NCBI RefSeq assembly: GCF_009914315.1 | Contig: NZ_CP042596.1 | Span: forward strand, 744,001 to 808,000 | From: Granulicella sp. WH15 | GTDB taxonomy: Bacteria > Acidobacteriota > Terriglobia > Terriglobales > Acidobacteriaceae | Direction of reading: 5' to 3' | Length of the DNA: 64,000 bases | Shown: piece after piece, positions 1-7,411 of the stretch | Layout of the letters: every line of letters begins with the position of its first letter | How positions within the stretch are numbered: position 1 is the first letter of the stretch | Program-made: the position numbers and the translations under genes | The notes under the pieces: model-generated | Told to the model about the DNA's origin: nothing | Database searches by the model: none | Seen by the model: only the letters and a program-made list of their open reading frames with translations

Positions 1-147
1 ATGCAAAAACAGATTAAAACTTAAAACGGATCAAGCAAAAGCAAGTGATTGACCCTTGGCCACGACCAAATCCCTCTTGATGTTGCTTTTGTTTTAATCC
101 GTCTTGATCCTTTTTATCCCTTTTTCCCCGTTTGCTTTGTCCTTCTC
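1..147. other. Non-coding window edge, AT-rich
   Basis: This stretch lies 3' of the threonine dehydratase gene. It is much richer in A+T than the rest of the window and holds imperfect inverted words such as GCAAAAGCAA near 33-43 and TTGCTTTTG near 84-92. I see no convincing gene, and no clean terminator hairpin with a T tract. Confidence 0.4.
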
Positions 148-1140
148 TTACCCAGTCGCAACCTCTTCGCGGAGCTTCTCCAGCAGCACCGGCTCCACGT
201 TCCGCCCGCTCAGCACCACGACGACCTTCTCCACCTGAGGCAGCTCCTTGGCGTGGAAGAGCGCCGCTGCCGTGGTAGCCGCGCCGCTCGGCTCCGGCAC
301 CAGGTCGGAGTGGCGCAGCATCACCCGCATCGCCTCCAGAATCTCATCCTCCGACACGGTCACAATCCCGTCCACATAGCGCAGAATGTGCTCGAAGTTC
401 CTCTTGCCCAGTGACTGCGTGCGTAGCCCGTCGCTGATGGTGCGGGTGGTCTTCGCCGCGGGCCACTCCACCAGTGTCTTAGTGTCGAAGCTCTCCTTGG
501 CGTCGGCGGCCAGCTCCGGCTCGGCCCCCCAGACGCGGGTGTTGGTGCCCCGCTCCATGCTGGCCAGACGCACCGCCGTGGCCACGCCGCTCAGCAGCCC
601 GCCGCCGCTTACCGGCGAGATGACCAGCCCGGCGTCGGGCATCTCCTCCACGATCTCCAGCCCGCAGGTGGCTTGTCCGGCGATGATGTGCGGATGGTCG
701 TACGGGGGGATGATCGTATAGCCGAACTTCTCCGCCAGCTCCTCGGCCTTCTCCTTGCGCGCCGAGCTGGCCGGACCGACGAAGACCACCTCCGCCCCCA
801 GCGCCCGCGTGGCCTCGATCTTCACCTCCGGCGCGTTGTCCGGCATCACGATGACTCCTTTCGCTCCCAGCGCCCGCGCCGCGTAGGCCACACCCTGCGC
901 GTGGTTTCCGCTGGAGTAGGTGATGACCCCGCGCCCCAGCGCGTCGGCCGGAAGCTGCGCCACCATGTTGTACGCGCCGCGCAGCTTGAAGCTCCCGATG
1001 GGCTGGGCGGACTCGCACTTTACCCACAGCTCGAAGTCCAGCCCCGGCACATCCAGCCGCACCAGTGGCGTCTTTACCGCCACCCCAGCGATCCGCGCCT
1101 GAGCCGCCCGAATCTCCGCCAACGTCACCAACTCACTCAT
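148..1140 (-). CDS. Threonine/serine ammonia-lyase (PLP-dependent)
   Basis: A 330-residue fold-type II PLP enzyme, expected to deaminate L-threonine to 2-oxobutanoate and ammonia (or L-serine to pyruvate) in the cytoplasm. The PLP-binding lysine sits in SFKLRGAYN (about residue 52), the substrate loop is SSGNHAQG (about 76-83), and the phosphate-binding glycine-rich loop is SPVSGGGLLSG (about 175-185). The C-terminal ACT-like regulatory domains of biosynthetic IlvA are absent, so by length it resembles the short catabolic/TdcB-like or serine-racemase-like group. Isoleucine biosynthesis genes are not adjacent, so the physiological role is open. It is followed upstream, on the same strand with a 48 bp gap, by an alpha/beta hydrolase gene. 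Family is certain; substrate preference is not. Confidence 0.9.
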   Translation of the reverse strand: MSELVTLAEIRAAQARIAGVAVKTPLVRLDVPGLDFELWVKCESAQPIGSFKLRGAYNMVAQLPADALGRGVITYSSGNHAQGVAYAARALGAKGVIVMPDNAPEVKIEATRALGAEVVFVGPASSARKEKAEELAEKFGYTIIPPYDHPHIIAGQATCGLEIVEEMPDAGLVISPVSGGGLLSGVATAVRLASMERGTNTRVWGAEPELAADAKESFDTKTLVEWPAAKTTRTISDGLRTQSLGKRNFEHILRYVDGIVTVSEDEILEAMRVMLRHSDLVPEPSGAATTAAALFHAKELPQVEKVVVVLSGRNVEPVLLEKLREEVATG

Positions 1141-1188
1141 CGTTCTCTCCGCGACAACTTGATCGAGTCCATCTTATCGGCTCCCAGT

Positions 1189-2394
1189 CTATCGACTCTC
1201 GGCCTCGTGCATCACCAGAGCAAACAGATGCACCAGCTTCCACTGCTCCCACAGACCCGGACTGGCCGCGACGTCGATGTGCGAGATCACCGGGCTGACC
1301 AGCATCGCCCGCAGGCTCGACGGCGGCAGCTCGCGCGCCATCCACAGCGTCTCGGCGGCGGGGATGATGTTGTCGCCCTCGCCGTGCAGCAGGTACACCG
1401 GCGTCTTTAGTTGCTTGAGACGATCTCCGGGAGACAAAGCCTCCATCTCCCTGCCATGTTTCTCTATGGCCTGTTCGAGCCGCGCCTGCGTGGCCACAGA
1501 ACCCGCATCCATCATCGCCACCGCCTCGGCCTCCTGGGCCTCGTTCAGCTTCGCCTTAGCTGCGTCCTCGGCGGGTTTGTCCTCGTAGAGATGAGCCCGC
1601 AGGACCGTCCTGACCGCCTCCACATCTGCCGGGGGGACGAAGTCCTCGATGTACTCGTACTCCAGCACCAGCGGACCGTACTCGTGCGCGGGCAGGCGCT
1701 CGATGGTGCCGTCCGGCCTCGCGTCCGCGCCGGTCCTGAAGTACTGGGCCACCCGCTCCATGCGGTCCTGCGACCCTACCGCAAACACAAACTTGAAGTT
1801 TTTCTCATACAGCGGATCGGTCGCCGCCACCAGCGCCAGCCCGCCCGAGAAGCTAAGCCCCATCACCCCGACCGGCCCACCTGTCTTCTTCGCGTACCAC
1901 GCCACCGACTCGCCGATGGTCTCGACCGACTTCTGATCGACGTGGTAGTCCTTGATATCCGGTAATTCCGGCGTCAATACGCGCAGACCGCAGCTCGCCA
2001 TCGCCGCCGCAAAGCTCTCCAGCCGAGGCTCGTCGATGCCCAGGTGATGGACCCCGTGGAGCACGATCAGCGAGGGAGCATCGGGCCTGTCGGTGGGCAG
2101 GTAAACCCGCGCCCGCACCTTGCCCGACGGCACCTCGAAGCTAAGGTCTTCAACCGAGATCGACTCGCCCACGATATTGCCGACGATTGCAGGCACCGGC
2201 TTGTTGCTCACCTGTTGCAATACCGCAATCGCCTGCAAATGCGCCCGCGCAAACGGCCACCCCGCCACGGCCAGCATCCCCGTCAGCCCCACGACCAGGG
2301 CCGTCCACCCGATCTGCCGTTTGTTGCGCTCCAGAAACCCCGGTTCCCGCACTGCCGGAGCCACCCTCTTTGCCGATCTCTTTTGCTTTGCCAC
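1189..2394 (-). CDS. Membrane-anchored alpha/beta hydrolase
   Basis: A protein of about 401 residues with one hydrophobic segment near the N-terminus (QIGWTALVVGLTGMLAVAGW) followed by an alpha/beta-hydrolase domain. The oxyanion-side sequence is VLHGVHH, the nucleophile elbow is GLSFSGG with serine in the central position, and LLHGEGDNIIP supplies the likely acid aspartate. The substrate cannot be told. The open frame extends upstream to 2469, but those first ~20 codons lie inside an interspersed repeat (MTALRAGGPSGRT is repeat-encoded). I therefore prefer the GTG at 2394, giving a start MAKQKRSAKR; this choice is an inference without a strong ribosome-binding site. The basic stretch ahead of the membrane segment fits a cytoplasmic N-terminus and a periplasmic catalytic domain. 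Confidence 0.75.
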   Translation of the reverse strand: MAKQKRSAKRVAPAVREPGFLERNKRQIGWTALVVGLTGMLAVAGWPFARAHLQAIAVLQQVSNKPVPAIVGNIVGESISVEDLSFEVPSGKVRARVYLPTDRPDAPSLIVLHGVHHLGIDEPRLESFAAAMASCGLRVLTPELPDIKDYHVDQKSVETIGESVAWYAKKTGGPVGVMGLSFSGGLALVAATDPLYEKNFKFVFAVGSQDRMERVAQYFRTGADARPDGTIERLPAHEYGPLVLEYEYIEDFVPPADVEAVRTVLRAHLYEDKPAEDAAKAKLNEAQEAEAVAMMDAGSVATQARLEQAIEKHGREMEALSPGDRLKQLKTPVYLLHGEGDNIIPAAETLWMARELPPSSLRAMLVSPVISHIDVAASPGLWEQWKLVHLFALVMHEAESR

Positions 2395-2430
2395 CGTGGC
2401 TACGAGTCTACCAAGCAAGCCGGAAAGATA

Positions 2431-2611
2431 TGTCCTGCCGGACGGGCCTCCTGCGCGGAGGGCGGTCACTTCGTGACTTTCATACTTGTCTGGGTGATTT
2501 AAAGAGCAAAGATCCTCCCGCTGGTCGGAAACGAAGATTGCTCGCTTCCGACCAGCGGGAGGACCTCAAAAAATCATCTCGGCTATGCAGCCCCGAGAAC
2601 GGTACGAAGTA
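2431..2611. repeat. Composite palindromic repeat, copy 1
   Basis: Full-length copy read on the minus orientation: the module GTCCGGCAGGAC/CCTCC...GGAGG is at the left, TCACTTCGTGA at 2467-2477, then the long hairpin and finally CCCCGAGAACGGTACGAAGTA. It lies between the RNase J stop codon and the alpha/beta hydrolase gene. Its right end abuts the rnj stop codon directly (GTACGAAGTA|CTA on the plus strand). Confidence 0.9.
2513..2563. terminator. 18-bp perfect hairpin within repeat copy 1
   Basis: Arms 2513-2530 and 2546-2563 are exact reverse complements (core CCTCCCGCTGGTCGG / CCGACCAGCGGGAGG) with a 15-nt loop. It sits about 50 bp downstream of the rnj stop on the minus strand, so it could end rnj transcription. 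There is no strong T tract, so the terminator role is inferred from position only. Confidence 0.45.
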
Positions 2612-4279
2612 CTAGATTTCCATGATGACGGGCATAATCAACGGCCTGCGGCTGGTGCTCTTCTGGATGAACCGCTTCAGGTCGTTGCGGATCTTCTCCT
2701 TGATGACGCCGTAGTCCTGCTTCTCTTCGGTGTTTGAGGAGTCCAGCGTCCGCTGCACGATGTTCCGCGCCTCGGCCATCACCTGCGCATCGTCAATCGC
2801 GAAACCGCGCACGACGATCTCCGGCTGGCTCTCTACGCGTCCGGTCCGCTTGTTGATCGCCAGGATCGGCAGCATAATGCCATCCTCAGACAGGTGCTTG
2901 CGGTCACGGATCACGACGTCCTCGACCACATCAATCGAGCCGCCCGAATCGATACAGATCCGCCCGGTCGTTACCTTGCCGTTCTTCTGCGCCGTGTCCT
3001 TGGTGAACTCCAGCACCTCGCCGTCTTCGAGCAGGATCGTCCGCTCCGGAATCCCCGTCGAAGCCGCCAGCTCGGCGTGCCGCTTCAGGTGGCGATAGTC
3101 CCCGTGGACCGGAATAAAGAACTTCGGCCGCACCAGGTTAATCATCATCTTCAGCTCTTCCTGGCTGCCGTGCCCGCTCACGTGGATCAGGCCGTTGGTG
3201 CCATCGTCGTGGATAACGTTGGCGTCGCGCCGCTCCAGGTGGTCGATCACCCGATAGATGGACTTCTCGTTGCCCGGAATGACGCGCGAGCTCATCAGCA
3301 CCGTATCGCCCGCGTCGATTTTGGCGAACTTGTGGTTGTTCACCGCCGCCCGGCTCAGCGCGCTCATCGGCTCGCCCTGAGTGCCCGAGATCATGATGCA
3401 GAGCTTATCCGGCGCGAAGTCGCGGATCTGCCCCGGATTGATGAGCAGCCCCTGCGGAATCTTCAGGTAGCCCAGGTCCTGCGCGATCTCGGTCGAGTTA
3501 TCCAGCGACCGTCCGATCACCGCAACCTTGCGCCCGTACTTGTGCGCCAGCTCCATCGCCAGGCTCAACCGGTGGATCGACGAAGAGAAGCAGCTAAAGA
3601 ACATCTTCTTCTTGGTCTGCGCGAAGATCTCATCGAGCCGCGGACGTACGGCCTTCTCGCTCGGCGTCCAGCCCTTGCGGTCGACGTTGGTGGAGTCCTG
3701 CAACAGCGCCAGCACGCCGCCCGTCTTGCCCAGCTCGGCGAAGGCCTGCAGGTCGAAGGGCCGCCCGTCGGTGGGAGAGAGGTCGATCTTGAAGTCGCCG
3801 GTATGGAGAATGATCCCCACCGGCGTATGGATGGCCAGCGCCACGCAGTCCACCAGCGAGTGCGTCACCCGGATGGGCATGATGGAGAACGGCCCCAGCG
3901 TAAACCGCTTGCCCGGCAGTATCTCGATCAGGTCGGCATCGTCCAGCAGGCCGTGCTCGTCCAGCTTGCCCTCGACGTAGGCGAGCGTGAACTCGGTGCC
4001 GTACACCGGCACGTTAAGCTCGGAGAGGATCCACGGCAGGCCGCCGATGTGGTCCTCGTGCCCGTGCGTCAGGATGATCGCCTTCACCTTGGACCGGTTC
4101 TCGGTCAGGTAGGAGATATCCGGAACCACGATATCGACACCAAGCAGTTCTTCTTCAGGAAACATCAGGCCGGCGTCGATGACGATAATGTCATCCTGCC
4201 AACGGAGCGCCATGCAGTTCATACCGAACTCGCCAAGGCCACCCAGCGGAATCATTCTTAATTTATCTAGACTCATCAA
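2612..4279 (-). CDS. rnj: Ribonuclease J
   Basis: A 555-residue metallo-beta-lactamase/beta-CASP ribonuclease, expected to carry out 5'-3' exonuclease and endonuclease steps in mRNA turnover and rRNA maturation. The zinc motif HGHEDHIGG is at about residues 74-82, with further metal ligands in the HTGDFK segment and the beta-CASP segments SGTQGEPMSAL and HVSGHGSQEEL. The RNase J C-terminal domain follows, ending in RPLIMPVIMEI. Length and order match family members. I chose the MMSLDKLRMIPLGGLGEFG start at 4279; a start one codon later is equally possible. The gene stands alone, with palindromic repeat copy 1 directly after its stop. Confidence 0.95.
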   Translation of the reverse strand: MMSLDKLRMIPLGGLGEFGMNCMALRWQDDIIVIDAGLMFPEEELLGVDIVVPDISYLTENRSKVKAIILTHGHEDHIGGLPWILSELNVPVYGTEFTLAYVEGKLDEHGLLDDADLIEILPGKRFTLGPFSIMPIRVTHSLVDCVALAIHTPVGIILHTGDFKIDLSPTDGRPFDLQAFAELGKTGGVLALLQDSTNVDRKGWTPSEKAVRPRLDEIFAQTKKKMFFSCFSSSIHRLSLAMELAHKYGRKVAVIGRSLDNSTEIAQDLGYLKIPQGLLINPGQIRDFAPDKLCIMISGTQGEPMSALSRAAVNNHKFAKIDAGDTVLMSSRVIPGNEKSIYRVIDHLERRDANVIHDDGTNGLIHVSGHGSQEELKMMINLVRPKFFIPVHGDYRHLKRHAELAASTGIPERTILLEDGEVLEFTKDTAQKNGKVTTGRICIDSGGSIDVVEDVVIRDRKHLSEDGIMLPILAINKRTGRVESQPEIVVRGFAIDDAQVMAEARNIVQRTLDSSNTEEKQDYGVIKEKIRNDLKRFIQKSTSRRPLIMPVIMEI

Positions 4280-4339
4280 CTCCCGAGTCTAACAGCTATG
4301 CGGTTTTGGGGCTTTTTAGCTTTGACGTGCGGGAGTTTT

Positions 4340-4432
4340 GTCGTTGTTTCCGAAGTAGGTCCAGGCTTTAGCCCGGACATCTCAAGTTGCCCCGAATGCG
4401 GGCTTTAGCCCGCGAGGTATGCTTTTCTTTCC
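4340..4432. repeat. GGGCTTTAGCCC-type repeat, copy D1
   Basis: Contains TTGTCGTTG, GTAGGTCC, GGCTTTAGCCCGGACAT and GCGGGCTTTAGCCCGCGAGGTATGCTTT. The two GGGCTTTAGCCC-like cores form short hairpins. The order of words matches the copies near 27.0, 29.4 and 59.9 kb, but D1 lacks the CATTCAGGAGCGAAGC portion. It lies in the 223-bp gap between rnj and a small membrane-protein gene. Confidence 0.8.
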
Positions 4433-4502
4433 CCAGCCACCAATCCGGGTGCCCATGTCTCGGGTCTGAGACATGGGTTTCAACCAAGGGTACCCTTCGA
4501 AG

Positions 4503-4691
4503 TTAAATCGAGCGCAGAGCCCGGGCGGGGAGCAGGAAGATCGCCGCAACCAGCCCAAAGACCCCGGTGACGACGATTCCGACCAGCCGGAACGGCAGCA
4601 GAAGCAGCCAAACGATGGGATAGAGCACCAGCGCCATCAGGGCGACCGGCCAGCAGATGACGAGCAGAACGCAGAAGAGCAGAAGTTTCAT
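4503..4691 (-). CDS. Small hydrophobic membrane protein (62 aa)
   Basis: A 62-residue, almost entirely hydrophobic product (MKLLLFCVLLVICWPVALMA... then LLLLPFRLVGIVVTGVFG) that would form two membrane helices, with a basic end (PARALRSI). The complementary AGGAAGCTGATCTCC lies upstream of the ATG and provides a plausible ribosome-binding site. I recognise no family. It could be a genuine small membrane protein or, less likely, chance coding potential; the hydrophobic composition on the correct strand favours the former. Confidence 0.6.
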   Translation of the reverse strand: MKLLLFCVLLVICWPVALMALVLYPIVWLLLLPFRLVGIVVTGVFGLVAAIFLLPARALRSI

Positions 4692-4775
4692 GGAGATCAG
4701 CTTCCTTTCCCCATCAGATACGCAGACGGCGGAACCGAAGTTCCGCCGTCTGCAATCATCCCATAGGAAATCGAG

Positions 4776-5627
4776 CTAGCGCAGCAGATCTTCGAGCGCC
4801 AGCGACAGCTCCGTCTTCTCGTCGCGGTACTTCACGATCACCGGCGTCGCCAGGCTCAGCCCCCAATCCTTGCCGATCCCCGACGTCACCTGCCGCGACC
4901 CCGGTACGACCACCGCGCCGCTCGGGATAATCAGCGGCGTCTCCGCCGTGGCCTTGTAGATCTCGCCCTTCACCAGGTCATACACCGGTGTCCCGCGCGT
5001 CAACACGGTTCCGGCGGCCAGCACGGCCTTCGAGCGCACGATGGTGCCCTCGTAGACGCCGGTGTTGCCGCCGATCAGGGCGTCGTCCTCGATAATCACG
5101 GGCGAGGCGTTTACCGGCTCCAGCACGCCGCCGATCTGCGCCGAGGCCGAAAGATGCACGCGCTTGCCGATCTGCGCGCAGCTTCCCACCAGCGCGTGCG
5201 AGTCCACCATCGTGCCTTCATCGACGTACGCGCCCACGTTCACATAGGAGGGCGGCATCATCACGACGCCTTTGGCCATATAGGCTCCGGCCCGCACCGA
5301 GCTGCCGCCCGGCACCACGCGCACGCCATCGGCCACGGTAAACCGCCGCGCCGGGTACGTCGCCTTGTCTACAAAAGAAGCACCCGTGGGGCAGCCCATC
5401 TCCTCCAGTGCGCCCAGCCGGAAGCCCAGCAGGATGCCGCGCTTGACCCACGCATTTACCCGCCAGCCCGTCGGCGACGCCGCATCCGGCTCAGCCGACC
5501 GCAGCTCGCCCTTCTCCAGCCCATCGCGCAACTGTGCAAACGCCGCCAGCGCCTCGGGGTTGCCGATCGCCTCTGTACCCTTGCCGAACCAATACTCCAC
5601 TACAGCTTCCAAACCCTGCTCGCTCAA
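4776..5627 (-). CDS. dapD: Tetrahydrodipicolinate N-succinyltransferase
   Basis: 283 residues. The enzyme transfers succinyl from succinyl-CoA to 2,3,4,5-tetrahydrodipicolinate, giving N-succinyl-2-amino-6-oxopimelate, in the succinylase branch of diaminopimelate/lysine synthesis. An N-terminal helical region ([10 protein letters not shown]) precedes left-handed beta-helix hexapeptide repeats ([43 protein letters not shown]) and a C-terminal strand segment ([18 protein letters not shown]). The length matches other DapD proteins. It lies 63 bp downstream of dapA on the same strand, so the two are probably one transcript; the other pathway genes (asd-lysC-dapB) are about 5 kb away. Confidence 0.96.
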   Translation of the reverse strand: MSEQGLEAVVEYWFGKGTEAIGNPEALAAFAQLRDGLEKGELRSAEPDAASPTGWRVNAWVKRGILLGFRLGALEEMGCPTGASFVDKATYPARRFTVADGVRVVPGGSSVRAGAYMAKGVVMMPPSYVNVGAYVDEGTMVDSHALVGSCAQIGKRVHLSASAQIGGVLEPVNASPVIIEDDALIGGNTGVYEGTIVRSKAVLAAGTVLTRGTPVYDLVKGEIYKATAETPLIIPSGAVVVPGSRQVTSGIGKDWGLSLATPVIVKYRDEKTELSLALEDLLR

Positions 5628-5690
5628 AACCTCTCCGTTCCTGTTGTCATTTGTTCTTTTGTTGCTCTGTTCGAGCGGCCCGCTGTCTGT

Positions 5691-6614
5691 TTAGAAGACC
5701 CGCAGGTTATCCACGCGTCCGGTCGGGGCCTCCACCAGCAGCCCCAGCTCGCCCACCAGCGTCTCGAGCCGCTTCCGCGTGGCCTTGCTCACCGGGACCA
5801 TCGGCAGACGCAGCACATCCTCGCCCTTGCCGACCATCGCCATCACGGCCTTCACCGGAGCCGGGGAAGCCTCCCAGAAGTGCGCCTGCATCAGCCGGAA
5901 GTACTGCCGGTTGATCTTGCGCGCCAGCTCCCAGTCGTCGTTCAGCGCCGCCCGCACCATCTGAGACATTGCCTGCGGAATCACGTTCGAAGCCACCGAG
6001 ATCAACCCCGCGCCGCCCACCGAGATGATCGGCAGCGCCAGCCCGTCGTCGCCCGCGAAGACCTTGAAGCTCTTCGGCACCAGCGTCAGCAGCTCGGTAA
6101 TCTGGACCAGATTGCCGCTCGACTCCTTGATGCCGACCACGTTGGCCAGTTCGGAGAGCCGCACCACGGTCTCCGGCTCCAGGTTCGCGCCCGTGCGCCC
6201 CGGAATGTTGTAGAGCAGGATCGGCAACGGCGTCGCTTCGGAGATGGCGCGGAAGTGCTGGTACTGGCCCTCCTGCCCGGGCTTGTTGTAGAAGGGGTTG
6301 GCGGTCAGGATGCCGGTCAGCCCCGGAACCTTTTCGAGCTGTCTGGCCCGAGCCACGGCGATGTGCGTCGCGTTGTGGGTGCATCCGGCGAAGACCGGCA
6401 CCCGCCCCGCCGCGGCCGCGCAGGCGATCTCGATGGCCCGCAGCCACTCGGCTTCGGTCAGGGTCGAGGCCTCGCCCGTCGTGCCGCACGGCACCAGCAG
6501 CTCAATACCATTTTCGATCTGCCAACAGACCAGCGCGTGCAGCGCCGCCTCATCGAGCGATCCATCCCCGCGAAAGGGGGTTACCAGCGCAGTTCCACAC
6601 CCGGAAAGTTCCAT
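5691..6614 (-). CDS. dapA: 4-hydroxy-tetrahydrodipicolinate synthase
   Basis: 307 residues, a class I aldolase-type TIM barrel condensing pyruvate with aspartate semialdehyde, the first committed step of diaminopimelate synthesis. Visible landmarks are the N-terminal GTALVTPF, the substrate loop PCGTTGEASTLT (about residues 40-52), the catalytic tyrosine in LLYNIPGRTG (about 135) and the Schiff-base lysine in VGIKESSGN (about 163). The product of asd, encoded at 13.4-14.5 kb, is its substrate. It precedes dapD on the same strand. A long open frame on the opposite strand (to about 6944) is a GC-driven shadow. Confidence 0.97.
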   Translation of the reverse strand: MELSGCGTALVTPFRGDGSLDEAALHALVCWQIENGIELLVPCGTTGEASTLTEAEWLRAIEIACAAAAGRVPVFAGCTHNATHIAVARARQLEKVPGLTGILTANPFYNKPGQEGQYQHFRAISEATPLPILLYNIPGRTGANLEPETVVRLSELANVVGIKESSGNLVQITELLTLVPKSFKVFAGDDGLALPIISVGGAGLISVASNVIPQAMSQMVRAALNDDWELARKINRQYFRLMQAHFWEASPAPVKAVMAMVGKGEDVLRLPMVPVSKATRKRLETLVGELGLLVEAPTGRVDNLRVF

Positions 6615-6636
6615 AGCACAGTTGAGTTTACAACCT

Positions 6637-6877
6637 CGAAGGTACTTCGTACCGTTCTCGGGGAGGTATGGGCGGGATTATCTTCTGAGGGCCTTCCGCT
6701 GGTCGGGTACTTCGTACGGTTCTCGGGGCGGCAGGGAAGGGATCATCTGCATGGGGCCTTCCGCTGGTCGGCAGCGAGCATATTTTTGTTTCCGACCAAC
6801 GGGAGAGCCACGCGAAGCAGTAAAAAGGCGTGTAAACGCCCGCCCTCCGCGCAGGAGGCTCGTCCGGCAGGACAAGT
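6637..6877. repeat. Composite palindromic repeat, copy 2 (tandem 5' half)
   Basis: Plus orientation. The first part, GGTACTTCGTACCGTTCTCGG through CTTCCGCTGGTCGG, occurs twice in a row (about 6641-6706 and 6707-6771). It is followed by one right arm CCGACCAACGGGAG, the GGCGTGTAAACGCC hairpin and the CCTCCGCGCAGGAGG / GTCCGGCAGGAC module. It fills the gap between the dapA start and the stop of the DinB gene, and its right end stops 3 bp from that stop codon. Confidence 0.9.
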
Positions 6878-6879
6878 CT

Positions 6880-7359
6880 TTAGCGTTTACGAGGCAGCGA
6901 AAGGTCCAGGTCGCCTCCGGTCAACTGCTTCGTCAGCACGATGATCTGTCCGGCGTGCATCTGCAGATGCGCCACAATCTGAAACACCGCCTCCAGAATC
7001 GTCATCGCCCCGTGAATCCCGGTCGGCTGTGGATTGATCTTCTCGAGCATCCGCTCCGCCGGAACCGACCCCACCACCACACAACACTCGCCCAGCGTCG
7101 CGGCAAAACGCTCACGCGTCTCGGTGACCTGAGCCTCAGTGATCTCCGCAAACTCCTCGTCTCGCTCGCGCACATCCGGCTGGCCGCCGATTCCATGCAG
7201 AAACCACTGCCGCATATTGCCTTCAAGGTGCAGCAGCAGGTTGGCGATGGAGTTCTCGTGAGCCGCGCCGCGATGTGCGATCTGAGCGTCGGTCAGCCGG
7301 TTCAGGCAGGCGTCGATATCCTGCTTCGTGCGCTGCATCCGCCATACGGCGAAGGTCAA
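6880..7359 (-). CDS. DinB-like four-helix protein
   Basis: A 159-residue protein of the DinB/YfiT-like four-helix-bundle superfamily. It has histidines in the positions expected for the metal triad: LLLHLEGNMRQW (about residue 48) and the C-terminal HLQMHAGQI pair (about 134-138). Members include thiol-dependent transferases and many uncharacterised proteins; the substrate here is unknown. The only usable in-frame start is a TTG at 7359, preceded by AGGA at a suitable distance; an in-frame stop lies upstream. It is a single gene between repeat copy 2 and the TonB-receptor gene. Confidence 0.8.
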   Translation of the reverse strand: MTFAVWRMQRTKQDIDACLNRLTDAQIAHRGAAHENSIANLLLHLEGNMRQWFLHGIGGQPDVRERDEEFAEITEAQVTETRERFAATLGECCVVVGSVPAERMLEKINPQPTGIHGAMTILEAVFQIVAHLQMHAGQIIVLTKQLTGGDLDLSLPRKR

Positions 7360-7411
7360 AAACGTTCCTGCAAATTCATCCGGGACATGCCCCTGATTCT
7401 ACCCGCGCCGC

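Noticed and set aside
6637..6877. CRISPR array at the tandem repeat near 6.7 kb
   Set aside because: Only two copies of a half element are present, without regular spacers, and no cas genes are nearby; it is a partial duplication of the palindromic element.
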